A DNA stretch of 64,000 nucleotides from Chlamydomonas reinhardtii (taxonomy: Eukaryota; Chlorophyta; Chlorophyceae; Chlamydomonadales; Chlamydomonadaceae). Under the pieces are notes generated by a model. It saw nothing but the letters and a program-made list of their open reading frames with translations. It did no database searches and had not been told where the DNA came from. The stretch spans positions 1,835,932 through 1,899,931 of the forward strand of contig NC_057015.1 of NCBI RefSeq assembly GCF_000002595.2, given 5' to 3'. This document shows positions 44,641-57,076 of this stretch, in pieces. The position numbers and the translations under genes are program-made. Positions within the stretch are counted from its first letter, which is position 1, and every line of letters starts with the position of its first letter.

Positions 44641-47600
44641 TCATGCGTCCATGTCAGCCGCCGTCTCCGACTGCTCGTGGATCACACCCATGCCTCCATC
44701 AAAACCATCTGACGCCGCACCCACGCCGCTGCCTTGTCGCTGCATGCGGCCGCTGCTGCCGCGGGCCGGGCTCGCCGCACTAGGCCGCGCAGAAGTGGGG
44801 CGCGCGGACGTGGGTCGCAGGTGCCCCGACGGCGTCCGCCGCGTGCCGAGCGACCCGACACGCTCAAACGGCAGTGAGCTGAGCGCGACATCTTCCTCCC
44901 CTTCCCCAGCGCCATCGTCCTCCACCACCGCCTCACTGTACCCCTCAGCACCGCCGCCGCCCTCCTCGTCATCCCCCACCATGCAGCCGTCCTGGTCCCC
45001 CACAGCCGCCTCACCCTCCTCGCCTCCTTCGCCGTACTGGTCAGCGTCGGCAGCTGCGCCGTAGCGGCCGTTTGCCCGCACCGGCACGCTGCCGTGCAGT
45101 GCACGCAGGGCATCCTCTCCATTTGCATCTGCGTGCCGCTGCTCATATGACTGCGCCTCCGCCTCCGCCGCCTGCTCCGGCACCAGCTCCTCCATGCCGT
45201 TCTCCCCGACCGCATGCGCTGCCTCCTCCCCCTCCACTGCCTCCTCCCGCTCCGCAGCCACAGCTGCTAGCTTGGCTGCCAGGTCGTCTGCAGGGACTGG
45301 AATGCTCTGCATGGCCTCGGCCACCGCTGCCGCCGCCGCGTTGACCGCCGCATCGGCTTCCGCCGCCTCATCTCCGTGCAAGTACGGATCGGCTGCCTGC
45401 TCCTGGCCCTCCTGGCCCTGTGCTTCTACGTCCACGCCCTCATGCTCGGGATAGGCATCACCATCGCCCTCTGGGGTATACCTGTCGCCCGGCACGTCCT
45501 CTTGCTCTGCCATCGCTGCGGCGGCAGCCACCGCCTCCGCCTGCGCCGCCGCTGCCTCTGCCTGCTCGTCTGCCAGATATGCTCGCAGGTCCACACGAGG
45601 GTTGGGCGCCAGCTCGCGCCCGCGGCCTGCCGACGAGCCACGCACGCCGCCCACCGGGCCTGAGCCAGCCGCGTCCGCAACCGCTGCGACTGCCGCCGAC
45701 ACGCTCGCACTCAAGCCGCCATGTGCGGAGCCCGAGCTGGGCCGGCGCGGGGGCAGCGGCGGGGCTTCCCCGCCGGCAAAGCGGGGGCTGTGCCCGATGT
45801 CAAGGCCAGGCCCAGCAGCGGGGGCGCCGCTAAATCGCGGCACGCGGCCGCCCACGCCTCCTGTGTACACGACCCGGTCCTCCTCCTCGGGGCGCTCTGA
45901 CACGGGTGGCAGCCCTGGCGAGCCCAAGTCCTGTGTGTTGTCAGCGCCCGCGCCGCCAGTGATGCCCCAGCCGCCTGTCGCCAGATCGGCGCTACGTCCA
46001 GCAATGCGGAGGGCTAGCGTCGGGGCGCTGGTTGGTCTGCAGGAGCAGGGTAGCAGCAGGTGAGTTGGGTGGTCATTGCGCTAGTATCTGACAAGTTCCC
46101 CCCACCGTTGGCACGTAGTGCTGCGCCAAAGCACGTACAAACAACATTCTGTGACTCCTGGACATCAACTAACCGTGATGCGAGTGGCTGATCGGAAATC
46201 TTGAGAGCAGCCTGCAGCCGGTCAATTTGTGTGCGGCCCAGGCGGGTATAGGCCCAGCGGGGGTCGCCCGGGCCCGGCAGCGTCGTGTCCTGTGGCGATG
46301 CGGAGCAAGGCGGTCAGTCCATACTGGTGTTACTGAGGCAAGTTATGGGCAAGCGTCGTACTTCATACTGATGTCATGTGCATGCGTTTGTACGTAGCTT
46401 CGCACGCCATGTGCCAGCGGACTTTCTACTTACCTCTGCAATGTCCGGTGCCGCAAAGCCCACCACGAGGTGTGGCCGATGGTCCGGGCCCCGTCGGTGC
46501 ATGGCCGCAATGGTCGCGGAGCTGAAGCGCGCCCGCATGCCCACGCCCGGGCTGCTTACACCGCCGCCGCCGCCCGCTACCACTGCCGACACTGTCGACA
46601 TGGGCGAAGACGTCCAGCCGTTCATACCGCCGCCCCCGCCGCCACCGGCACCGCTGCCCATTGGCGTGGCCGGCACGGAACCCGAACGCAGCGCAGAGCC
46701 AGGCCGGCTTCCGCCGGTGCTGCCACCACCACCAGTAGCCCCGCTGGCGCCGCCGCCGTTAACAGACGCCGCCACAGCCATGTTTGCTAGGTGGCGGGAC
46801 ATGCTGGCGCGAGCCTTGCGTGCCTGCTCCTCCCTGTAGAGCCCAAATTGCACAGAAACAAAGGCCCAGCGACTCAGTTTCCGCTTTAAAAAGGTGACGG
46901 GTATCCGTTTCCCTTCACCTTGCCTGAAACTCACCATAAGAACTTGCTGTACGGGTCGGTTGGCAGCGTGTACTCAAACATGACTTTGCCGCTGTCAGTC
47001 TTGCCCCCACCCAACGGGTCCGGAACCTCCACGCCTAGGACTGCTGGATTCGCCGGGCGCGTGGTGGTGGGGCTGAGCCCGTTGCGCCCTTTCCGCCCGT
47101 TGCGCGTGGGCGATCCTGGGTGGCGCGGCGGCAGGCTGCCTGGCGAGTGCGGCGGCCGGGCGCCGGGTGAGGAAGGCGAGCCGGGCTGGGCCGCGTAGTG
47201 TGTGTGTGCGAGGTGGTGGTGCTGGTAGTGGTGCTCGCTGTAGGGTACGCCGCCGTTGGCGGGGCCAGTGCTGGGGGCGCTGTGCGGGCGCTGCAGGCGG
47301 AAGCCGCCGCCCAGGGCCTGGACGCGCGGCGGTTTACTGCGGGGACATGGGGTAAGACGCAGACAACAGGGCGCAGGGTAATAGGTTTTGGTACCTTGCG
47401 CGGTTTGCATCTGGGAACGGGACGCACGTGAACGGGACGCACGTGAACGGGACGCCGTCACTCGACAACTCCGCAAGCCTTGCCCCTGCTCCCACCCTGG
47501 AGTTGGCCAGTGTGAGTATCACTCCACCCTGCCTCCCACAGCGCTCACCTGCTGATGCTTGAAAACATGTGCGGGTTGGTGTTGACGTGGCTGGGCGTGG

Positions 47601-48140
47601 GCGGCGGCGCCGGCCGTGCCTGCCCGCGTGCCGAGGGGCTGCCGTACGCCTTCCACGCGGCCAAGTTTGTGGCGTTGGCGGAGGCACTGGCCGGCCGCAT
47701 GGCGGGCACGCCCAGTGGCGCCCCCGCCGAGCCGTTGGCAGCCGCCGCCAGCACCGCCTCTGCCGGCAGCAGGTCCGAGCCCAGCTGCTGAGACGCAATC
47801 TGTGCGGGCATACAGAAGGATGAAACCCGGTGCCCGCAGCAAGCGTGCGATGGCCCGGGAGCCATGCAACTATGCGAGCCCTTCGCCAGATGGGGCATTT
47901 GATTGCACCACTGCTAGGTATCATGGCGGAAGCCATTCTTCGGCACGGCGAAGACAGCTGCCACCTCGCGACCTAAACCGCCTCTCGGCGGCCCCGCCCG
48001 TTCCCACCGTCAGGTTCCGCCGCGCAGTTGTGTAGGTGTAATCCCCCTGGACTAGCTTGGGCCGCGAGCTGTCCGCCGTGTGTGGCCGAGCACGTGGCGA
48101 GATGTCGCCCGGCGTGCTTGCAGCCGCGGAGCCCATAGAG
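44641..48140 (-). CDS. Unrecognised large low-complexity protein
   Basis: Minus-strand exons with consistent phases: 47787-47549, 47336-46935, 46833-46434, 46289-46174, 46036-44641 (stop TGA at 44643-44641). Together they give about 850 residues, and at least one further 5' exon around 48140-47950 carries SPRARPHTADSSRPKLVQGD, possibly from the ATG near 48138. Conserved-looking islands are MFEYTLPTDPYSKFLWEEQ, ARKARASMSRHLANM and DTTLPGPGDPRWAYTRLG followed by RTQIDRLQAALKISDQP. The C-terminal exon is very rich in Ala and Glu (acidic) and ends SETAADMDA. The mix of small ordered islands in Ala/Gly/Pro disorder, and the R-P-x-T-A-D-S pattern, are common in flagellar proteins of these algae, but I do not recognise the family. 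The first exon junction is not resolved. Confidence 0.65.
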
Positions 48141-49200
48141 TGCTGCAGTAGCCCGCAATGCAGCAGTGCGGGGCGTGTCCTGTCAGCGTCAGGCCACCGG
48201 CACTTCCCCCGGCGCTTCGCCTCTGACCACCTGCCCATACACACAACCGCAATGCAGCACTGCTCTGTCGCGCCTAGCCCACTGCGCCCACACCTTAAAA
48301 CTGCTGCGGAGACGGTCCTTCGCATCGTGTTTGTGTGCCGCGCCTGTAATGCGATGGCATACACACTTTCCTCACGAACTGGGATGGGACGTTCCAAGCC
48401 TCAGATACACTCCGTTGATAGCCAAGATTCATCTCCCGTCCTAGCTTGGCTCGCCACCAGGCAGCAGGATGGTCCGCGTCCCCTAGCGCCGCGCGCTGCA
48501 TAGCCTACGCACCTGCTATGATAGCAAGCCCATCAAGAGGCTGCGAGGATCGAGACATGACGGGCCAGGTTGCGGTTTCGGTGGTGCTCAGAACAATTTT
48601 TCGCTGGCTACCATTTGTGCTATTTCAGACGTGTTGTTATATTGTATCAGCATCTATACTTCTGTTCAAAAGCATCGGCTATGGGGCGGGCGAAGTTGGA
48701 GTCCAGAATGGGCTTGAAACAGCGATTCGCGCATGTACAGTGACAGTTTCCTGTTTGAGTAAAGATCATCAAACAAATAATTGTAGACAATAGATAGCAA
48801 CAAGAGTGATGAGCTCGCTTTACCTGCTGTCCCCAATTTCTAAGGGCGATACCTGAAACACAGTTCGCTCACATCGCTGCTATTTCTGGGCCTCAAACGA
48901 AAGGCTAAAACTGTGAGGTGCTGTCAAATTAAACTTGGGAGCACACACCGCTTCCAACGTTGTGTTTAGTGTCCCCACGCCTGCGCACGGTGTTGAGCTT
49001 GAACTATTACCCACGAGAGTTCATCAACGACATAGTTCATCCATTAAACGCTGCGCTGTGGCGAATCGGTTCTGCGTTCCCCGAGCCAACACGCGTGAGG
49101 GTTCTGGCGCGCGACGGCCATACCTGCTTCTCTGCCCGCACTCCAGTGGTCAATTGGTTTGGACCACGCCGCCCGGTATCCGGGTGTCACGACTGTGAGG
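48141..49200. promoter_or_regulatory. Head-to-head intergenic region of two orphan genes
   Basis: Separates the minus-strand gene ending at 44641 from the plus-strand gene starting near 49201. It is AT-richer around 48.55-48.95 kb. Unresolved 5' exons of either gene may lie here; a coding-like patch occurs at about 49000-49060. Confidence 0.4.
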
Positions 49201-51971
49201 ATGGAGGCTATCAGTACTCTGCAAGAGGCAGAGGCACAGGAGCGGCAAAGCGAGGCGGCCGTGCGGTTATTCCAAGCGACCGTGGAGGCCGCCGTCGTGG
49301 TTCAGCACGAGGGGTGAGCACTACAATGCGCTTTTCGGCGTTGCTGCCCATTGCACCACTCCAGAGAGAGGGCGTTGCTGCTCCATGCAGTTGTATGTAT
49401 GTTTGCGGGGCTTGACGTAGCTGCAACCGCGGCATTGCCGCAGGTCCATCCTGCCGCATGATGGGCTGACCGTGGTGACAGCGCGGAGTCCGCGCAGCCC
49501 CCGGAGCCCTTTAAAGCCAGGGCAAAAGAGCTACCCTGAATCTCGACCCACCACGGCACCGCCGGATTCTCCCAGCAAGCTTCAAACAAGGTAAGCTCCA
49601 AAGCGACTTGAACTGTATGGGCAGCCACGCGGGGCCTGGGGACGCTCACCGATGCCACGTACGCCAAGGGTGGCGGGGATTCGAGTCTGAGTTCAAACTC
49701 ACCGCTCGCCGCACTACCCTCTTACTGCCGCCTGCATGCAGTCCCGCCATTTATATGGGGGCACTCTCACCTGAACGGAAAAAGTTCTCCAACCAACTGA
49801 GGGCAACTTCGCTGCGGTGCGTGGAGGCGCAGCCCCGGTCGCCCTTGTCACCGCCAGGGTGAGGATGCCGAGCACCCGGGGCATGGATCCACTTTAAGGC
49901 TCTCGTGTTATGGAGCAGAGCATCGTGCTTGCCGGCACTGCCGCGACATAGCATTACAACATTGAATGCCATTTCTGTCAGCTTCGGGGCAAAGCGGCAA
50001 CCATAGCTAGTTATGAGAGCAGTGCAGCCCACAAGATCACAATGGGGAACCTGACGGTCGCTCGTGGGTCCCTGCGCAACAGGGTCACGATCAAGGAGCC
50101 CTGGGTGCCCTTCCAGCGGATACCCATGCCGCCCAAGCTGGTGTTCGAGACCTGGTGGCACGAGGCGGGAAAGGACAGGGTGAGCCGCCCGGGCTGGAGC
50201 TGGACTGCTGGAGAGGGGCTGGGAACGGGGCCGGGTGGTTGTAATGGACTCTGGACCTTGGGGTTTTAGATTTGCAGTCACAGGAAGTTGTGCAGCCCAC
50301 TCCACTTGGCCTTGCTGCCGGGCTTGGCGACCCTGGCCGCGGTGTTTGGAGTCCAGCGCCTAGATTGTGACATGGGAACCCAGCCTGCTCCTGCTGAGGT
50401 ACTGTGGCCGCTGACTGCATTTGTAACGGACCTTACCTCCCACAGGTGCACATGCACATCACGTATGACACCGCGGCGCGGACATGCACGGCGGGGTGAG
50501 CACTTGGGGCCGCGGGTGGGGCTCACACAAACCGCCAACCACAAACAGCGCACCTTAGTAACAGTAACATCAACTACTGGCACGCATTTTACGTCGCCAA
50601 GCTGGCAGCCAGACGTTATATGATGCCGTGCCATCCGCCCTGCAGGACGAGCGTGTCAATAGCGCTGCAAGTGGCCAAGGGCAACGGCCAGGCCATTGAT
50701 GAGTACGATCTGCACGTGGGGGCGGAGCTGCGGATCGCGGGGCGCAAGGTCACGATACGCAAGGTGGGGCTGATTGCGAGTAGCCCACCGGCTGCAGCGC
50801 ATGTGAGCGCGCTGGAGCGCTCCGTACACCGCTAATCACTGCTCTTTCAAGCGCTCCTGCCACCTGTGATACTGTCTCCTTCCTCCCTGGCCCCTTCGTC
50901 CGGACTACAGTGCCACCCAGCCATGACTTCTCTCAACTTGTCCCATTATATTCCTCTTGGCTCCGTGTAGGCGGTGACGCTGGCCACGCTCACGTGGCTG
51001 GACCAGCAGGCGCGCGCCATGCTGGTGGCCAAGTACCGTCTGGAGAACGAGCTGGCCAAGTTCAGACCCATGGTGCCGGTGAGGCCGCAGGGGAGATAAG
51101 TGGGGCGGGCGGGTGGGGTGCAACGGCCGAGAGGGCGTTAGGCGAGGTCACAGGACAAACTATTGTGGGAATCGTAAGTGAACAAGCTACGGGGAATGGT
51201 AACGGCTTTCCAACATATTGACATGGTGACATATGTTTGCCACGGCGTTGTCGCCCGCAGGTGCCTGGGCAGTACTCAGAGAGTTTGAGGTCGGAGCGTT
51301 TCGACCTGGGCACCCACCAGCACCTGCCCGCCGGCGGCCGCCTGAACCTGCGTGCGCTGTTTAACTGGATAGTCAGCCTGGTGGAGCAGCTGCGGCAACA
51401 CCGGGTCAAGCTGCCACCCATGCCGGACGAGGTCGTGGCGCGCGTGGGCGCCGCGGTGGAGGCGCTACCAGGGCCGCCGGACTGGAGCCCGGACCGGCGG
51501 GAGACGGAGCGGCTGGCCACGGAGGCGGAGGCGCGGCAGCGGGACCGGGAGGCGGAGGCGCGGGAGCGCGAGGCGCACGACGAGGCGTGGCGCAACGACC
51601 TCATGAACTGGTTGTCCACCATCCCGCTGGCGCAGTCCTGCTGCGCGGCGTACACGGCCGCGAACCCGCGGCCGATCGAGACCGGGCAGCAGAAGGGCAA
51701 TGGCGGGCGGCCGCGCGCGGCCGCCGGCGCGCTTGCGTTCCAGGCAAGCGTGGTGAGCCGTTACAACGACGCGGACGGGGGCCCACCGGGAACGGCCAAC
51801 GGCGGCACGCGGCCGTCAGTGTCACGCGTGCAAAGTATGGCCAAGGGCGGGCTGTCGGGAGATGGCGGCTCGCTGACGAACCGGACGCTGGGAGGCGGCG
51901 GGCTCTCGGCGCGCACAACCGCATCGCCGGGGTCCGCGCGACAGCCCTCTCGGCAACGACCTGGCGTGTAA
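49201..51971 (+). CDS. Unrecognised multi-exon protein
   Basis: Exons: 49201-49313 (ATG at 49201), 49444-49590, 49742-49858, about 50013-50179, 50446-50495, 50646-50763, 50971-51078, 51261-51971 (stop). Phases agree apart from the uncertain acceptor of the fourth exon. About 500 residues. The N-terminal part has a helix (TLQEAEAQERQSEAAVRLF) and an S-P-R-rich basic linker (RSPRSPRSPLKPG, SRPTTAPPDSPSK). A central region (SLRNRVTIKEPWVPFQRIPM, FETWWHEAGKDR, VHMHITYDTAA, YDLHVGAELRIAGRKVTIRK) looks like a beta-rich fold. It is followed by helices (LATLTWLDQQARAMLVAKYR) and a charged coiled segment at about residue 370 (ETERLATEAEARQRDREAEA). The Ser-Pro linker recalls ciliary proteins. I do not recognise the family. 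Confidence 0.7.
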
Positions 51972-52406
51972 ACGCAGGTGCTCGACAGCACCGGGAACAA
52001 GAATGGCATATGGCAGGTGTGTATTAAGATGTGAGCAGCTTACAGCGTTAGGTGTGTAGCGTAGGTGGGGGTGGCGGCATGAGGTAGGCGAGGTACAGTG
52101 TATTGGCAGGAGGAAGGGCGGCTGCATACAATAGGCGAAATAGTGTTAGTGACGGCCTGACATGGGCTTGGGGATCCGACAATGCAGGCATGGCACTGGT
52201 GCGAGGAATTTGTGAGACGTTTCATTTGAGCTGAACCCATGGTGAGGAATTGCTTGAGACTAGCTGCACTGGAGGTTCGCATGACAATGCAGCTGGGAGC
52301 AAGAGGTGCCTTGTCCGCTACCGAAGTGTACACAGAGCCCGTTCACTGGCGGGAGGAAATCCTGAGGCTAGGGGCAACCTGAATGCTGCTAGGGGCTTCG
52401 TCCATG

Positions 52407-52520
52407 GCCGTGACTGTAGGCCGCGAGGTGTCTAGGTGATCGCCCGGGCCAGCGTCGTTTAGGGCCGTGACTGTAGGCCACGAGGCGTCTAGGTGGTCGC
52501 CCGGGCCAGCGTCGTTCAGG
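52407..52520. repeat. 57-bp tandem duplication
   Basis: The unit starting GCCGTGACTGTAGGCC at 52407 is repeated at 52464 with a few substitutions. Confidence 0.85.
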
Positions 52521-53052
52521 TGGGCTCCCATGCAGGCTGCACTAGCCTGGTGTACTGGATTCGTGGCGTAGCGTGCAAGTTGTTGTGATCTACACAACAT
52601 GACTGTCAGGTGGATGGGCTGCAGGGCCGCCTTGAGTTCAGTGAGGTGAGCGGCGCAACAGTGTACGCTTGCTTCTTCGCGGTGATGTTCGATGCCTACC
52701 CGGAAAGGATACTGCCGGGGCGGCTGCAAGGGTCAGGAAAGAGATTAAACTGGGGGACTGCGACCGAATTACTGCGTTGTGGCGGGGCTAGTGCGCGGCC
52801 ACGGGCGCCCGGCTAGGCGGCCTCCTGGCACAATGCAAAGCGACGAACCAGACCTGGCACGGGGCCAGTAGATATTAGGGCTTCTTTCTCAGTGGGAGTG
52901 TTTGAGCCGTGCTTAGCTACCGTGCCAAGGCGTCAGTTGGTCTGGGGCAAGACCGGCCCACAACCGTGCGAGTTGGGTGCCGGGTCCCCGGACTGTGATA
53001 TGGCGGGTATCCGGGCATGGCACGGTACGTGCCAGTGCACCGCGCAGGACTT

Positions 53053-53088
53053 GTGTTAAAGAGCACAAGGAAAACGTTGCGCAAAGAC
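53053..53088. repeat. 36-bp segment shared with 12541-12576
   Basis: Identical to the intron segment at 12541-12576 except for one base, in the same orientation. Confidence 0.8.
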
Positions 53089-54186
53089 AGTGTATGCGAT
53101 GAAGCAAAGCGACGGACTTGTGTGTTCAGCAAACGGACTTGTGTGTATGTTATATGTTGCTACGTGTGTGGTAGGAACGGGCATCTAGAGGCGACCCTAC
53201 TGGTGTTGCAGCGTGCTACGCAGTGCGCTGAGGAGTCTTTCGGTGAGAGAGCGTATCCGTATGAGGCGATGCCTTGGAGTGCCCCTCCTTGCTGTCCGCC
53301 CAGCTCAAGACTAGTTCTTATAGTCTATTAGTCTTGCGCTCTCTGGTATTGCCTGCCGGTTAGCAATCCCAGAGAGAATGACCACATGATTTAATGATAG
53401 AACCGGCCCCACTCGAGGGCGCCAAGGGCACCGAGTCGTGTAAGTCTAACGTGACAATCATCAAGACTCGATCCTCGTCATGACCAAAGCATGTGGTGCG
53501 GGAACACTGAGCCACGTAGCACCCAGCTCAAGACTGTATGCCCTGAATACGCCAGCCTTGCCTCTCATCCCGTGCCGCGGCTAGGGGGCACGTGTCACTA
53601 GGCACCCTGCATTGTTCACGCGCGGAAGTGTGACACTCCCTAGACTCGGAGGACACACCGCGGAGATCTCACCATGCCTTGCGCGCCAGTCGCCAACATC
53701 CCAGTAAACTCTTGGTGGGTTTTCCGCTCGTTACCTAGGGGGCCCTGCTGCCATGCTACCGTACTCTTCCGGACATTGAGCACAAACACACCACGAAAGA
53801 CGCGAGCTGGACACTACCGTACTCTGCCTTCTGCTATCCCGCCGCTCCAGACACCGGCAAGTGTTCCAGATGCCTGGGCGCATACACCAATCCTATTGAG
53901 GATCGTGCCGGGGCCAATCCACTCTGAAGATATCTGCGCTTGCGCCATGGCGCGGCCCACACATTGTCACCCGCTGCATGCCTCATTCGTTAACAGCCAG
54001 TAGCCTTGCCGCCAGTAGGGTTGCAGCAACTCCCGCCCAGCAATCTTATTTTCTCTCGGTTCATTGTGAAACGCATACTAGAATTTATCAAGAGACTGCG
54101 CATTCCCATTTCAGCATATCTCCTGACCATGATACAAACAGTGTCAACCCATTCCCTTGTCTAAGTCCGGCTCCCCTCGCCCACTA

Positions 54187-55267
54187 TCACTCTTCCATTG
54201 CCACTGCTTCGGACCCCCCTTGTGCCTGTTCCGTCCCGCCTACTTGCCCCGGTTGCGCGCCTACCGTAGCGCTAGGCCCCACCGCCCCCGCCCCTGCATT
54301 GGGCGCTCCAGTCGCTGCCCCCGCCTCTGTCGCCGCCTCGCCAGCCGCCGCCGCCGCCGCCCCACCGCCGTTGGCTGCTGTTGGGTCCGGTACCCCAGCC
54401 GCCTCCAGCTCTGCCTGCATCTCCTGCAAGGGCAAAGTTTGTGCAGAACCCATGTCAAGGACAGCCTGTTCATGCCCTTGCTGGAAATCACTTGCCAGAT
54501 CCTGTGGCGGCGTCACATCCTTGTGTGCACTCCGGCAAGTCGACACGGACATGCAGGGGTCTTACCAACCCCAGGCTACTGTGTCCGCCCAGCCCCACCA
54601 CCAGCATGTGCCCGGCTCCACGCCTTCCCCTGCCCTGGCTGCCGCTCACCTGCAGGTGCATGCGCATGACCTGCAGCTTCTCCGTGTTGATGTGAGCCCG
54701 CGCGAGTGCATGGTAGGCGTGTAGCTCTAACCGGTGCTCCGTAGTGCTTGCCTCTGCGCCGTCCTTTACAAGCTGCAATGCCTCCTGGAGCGGATGGTTC
54801 GCATGACAGTGCAACGCAGGAAGCGTGAGCGAAGCACCGTGAGGACGGAAGCGGCAGGCAATCGCGGTCTCTTTCCGCCGTTGCATCAAGCATTGGCATG
54901 GGCATAGGTGGAATAATGCGCGGGTAGCTTACCGCAATCGTGCTCATGTATTGGGAGCACAGCTGCTGCACCGGGCCTGCCAGTTCTGAGGTGCGCCCGA
55001 TGCGCGAGAAGTGCTCTGTGACTTGAGCAGCGATTTGTATGCAAGATATGACTTTCTGCAGGGCGAGTGTGCGGGCGGCGTGAACTGACAGGCACGGGGG
55101 GACCGAGGCGCTGATGGAAGGGGGCTCCAGCCAGCAGGGGGCAGGTCCCCTCCCAGCAGCCTTCCACCCCTTCGTGCTAATAAAAGTAGGCATGCGTGTA
55201 CCTGCTCAATCTGCTGCAACCGCTTGTAGTCCTCGGTAGCTTGCGGTGTAGCGTTAATCGTTGCCAT
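54187..55267 (-). CDS. MED11: MED11-like Mediator head subunit
   Basis: Mediator bridges transcription factors and RNA polymerase II; MED11 sits in the head module with MED22. Minus-strand exons: 55267-55202, 55055-54933, 54784-54650, 54501-54187; 639 nt, 212 residues plus stop, all junctions in phase 0. Residues about 12-60 (DYKRLQQIEQKVISCIQIAA and QVTEHFSRIG) match the MED11 start pattern: R-L-x-x-I-E, a helix with A at the end, then a hydrophobic helix. The middle (STIAEALQLVKDGAEA, YHALARAHINTEKLQVMRMH) gives the second and third helices. The last exon adds a disordered Ala/Gly tail ending AMEE that animal MED11 lacks. The call rests on helix pattern and length of the core; MED22 or another short helical subunit is the alternative. 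Confidence 0.55.
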
Positions 55268-55551
55268 GCTCGCACGCGTGTTTCTATGACAGCGAGGATT
55301 GGTACTACATTTAGTGTTTGGAAAGATGCACAAGGTGAATTTGAGCTTGGAGCGAGGGGAATGCAGAATGAGAACAAAGTCCATTTCGCATCGCCATGCT
55401 GAAAACTGCTTGAGGGCTTTCGCACGCATCACAGCGGTTGGGCAAAGCACTGAGCAATTATTTTAGGTAGGAGCCTCTTCCAGGAGGCCAGGCTAGAGAC
55501 ACTGCTTTCACCATCACCGCCCGAGCGGACGTTTCCTGAAGAGCGCTAGCC
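55268..55551. promoter_or_regulatory. Divergent promoter between MED11-like and NDUFS5 genes
   Basis: Only 284 bp separate the two ATG codons, which face away from each other, so the two genes must share or abut promoters here. No TATA box is obvious. Confidence 0.6.
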
Positions 55552-55956
55552 ATGGCGGGCATGGGCCTTTCGACGGGCACTGCCCGGTGCTACGACTGGT
55601 ACATGGATTACCTGAAGGTGCGCAGCGCTGGTCGTCACGACCATGCCCTCGGACTCGGCTGACACTGTGCTGCCATTTCGCTGTACGCACCTGCAGTGCA
55701 TGGATGAGCGCAAGGAGCCAATGATTGCGCTACGCCGCGAGCACTGCCTGGAGTGGCTGGAGGACTACAACGAGTGCCTGCACCGTGAGAAGGAGGTAAA
55801 TTGCACTGCTGCGGTACTTGGCCTGCCCTTTAGCTTAGCCACGGCTTCTTACTGGTGCTTGTACGTCCCTCGCAGCGGACGCGGCGGCAGGTCATTGAGC
55901 GGGAGCGGCGTGCACAGCTCGCGGGTGGCAGCAAACCCGCAGGAGGGGGTCACTGA
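55552..55956 (+). CDS. NDUFS5: Mitochondrial complex I subunit NDUFS5 (15 kDa type)
   Basis: Accessory subunit of NADH:ubiquinone oxidoreductase, held in the intermembrane space by two disulfides. Exons: 55552-55617, 55697-55795, 55876-55956; 246 nt, 81 residues plus stop. The twin CX9C motif is plain: C13 and C23 (CYDWYMDYLKC, spliced across the first intron) and a second pair in CLEWLEDYNEC. Length and the basic C-terminal tail (RTRRQVIERERR) fit the family, and no cleavable presequence is present, as expected for a Mia40 substrate. The ATG at 55552 is the only start upstream of the first motif. Confidence 0.85.
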
Positions 55957-56301
55957 GCACGGGCGTTGGCGCGGCCGCTGGCGCAGTCTATCAGCTTGGC
56001 GGACGAGGAGGCTATGCCAGCTGCATGGAGCTGGAGCTTTTCACTTGGCTTATACGGGGCGGTAGGGTATGTGGGCGGGGCAGAAGTCAAGGTGTGCAGT
56101 TTGTGAACTGGTGATGTCAGTTAGCGTGGTGACGGACGGGTGAGGTGGGGCGTCGCAGGAGCACGGAGGCCGGAGGGCGCTCAGCTCCGACATGCACATG
56201 TAGACATGATGACTCTTAGATTGACAATACATGCCTTTATGGCGATAATTCTTGAGGGCAGAAAACCTGTCCATGGCGCTGTGCCAGCCTGGAAGCAAGG
56301 G

Positions 56302-56306
56302 TGTAA
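56302..56306 (+). terminator. Candidate TGTAA poly(A) signal for NDUFS5
   Basis: TGTAA occurs about 350 bp after the stop, a usual distance for green algal genes. Confidence 0.45.
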
Positions 56307-57018
56307 GGTTGTGGCACATGGTTTGCTGGTACCAATGCTGCGTGTTGCGTCAAGCAGTGCTGTCTGACGCAGCTCTGCCGTGTGGTGGGCTTGATTTTGT
56401 TGGGTCACGCGTTTGCGTGTGCGGTTAGGGGCAGCAGGGCGCCCATGGGGTCAGCCTTTTGCGCCGCCAGGTGCAGGCGGCTCAGTGGAAGGAGCGTGCT
56501 GGTGGTCCTGCAGCCAACAGCGTAGAAGCGTGTGGGCAGAGCGTGGCGTAGACAGCGCGCCGTCTATCAAGTCAGCGTCGATTTGCCTTGGGACGAGGAC
56601 TGCCCTGTGCGTGAGTAGCCGGCGGTCCAGGGCGGTCAGAAAACGTGGAGACGTGGTGGAGACACCACTAACTGTCAAAGCCCGTCACGCGGTCATGATG
56701 AACACACCGTGCCAGTAGCGTACCGATTGTCCGATTCTAGTGTCAGTGTATTACCTCAGCCAGCCAGCCTCCGGAAGACCGCAAAGACGGGACAAGGGAC
56801 AAGGCCGACAAGCAGCATGCTTGATCGCAACACGAGTTTGCGTGAGTGTGCGATGGCAGTTCAGGGCGGCCTGCCTCGCAGAACCGGCAGTCATGGCAGG
56901 GTCATGGCACAGGGTATGAATGTATTATGGCAAGGGGCAGGGCGGCGTACTCCGATACCGTAGTATGCAGCGCATCTGACCCCGTCCTAGCAGGCGGTTG
57001 AAGCGTGCGGTTGCGAGA

Positions 57019-57076
57019 GCCACGGATGGCCCTAATACCGTGGGGGCATGTCGCACCCGTGGAGGGCACTGTAGCC
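57019..57076. repeat. Dispersed repeat, copy 2 (partner at 41503)
   Basis: GCCACGGATGGCCCTAA, GGGGGCATGTCGCACCCGTGG and GGGCACTGTA match 41503-41570 in order and orientation. Confidence 0.7.

Larger units (their letters stand above)
51972..54186. other. Gene-poor stretch with short repeats
   Basis: No exon chain was found. It holds the 57-bp tandem duplication (52407), the 36-bp segment shared with 12541 (53053), and two copies of GCCCAGCTCAAGACT or ACCCAGCTCAAGACT at about 53299 and 53521. The flanks must contain the 3' UTRs of the two convergent genes. Confidence 0.5.

Noticed and set aside
54187-55267. Alternative assignment to MED22 or a BLOC-type helical subunit
   Set aside because: The R-L-x-x-I-E start and helix spacing fit MED11 better, though only a profile search can settle it.
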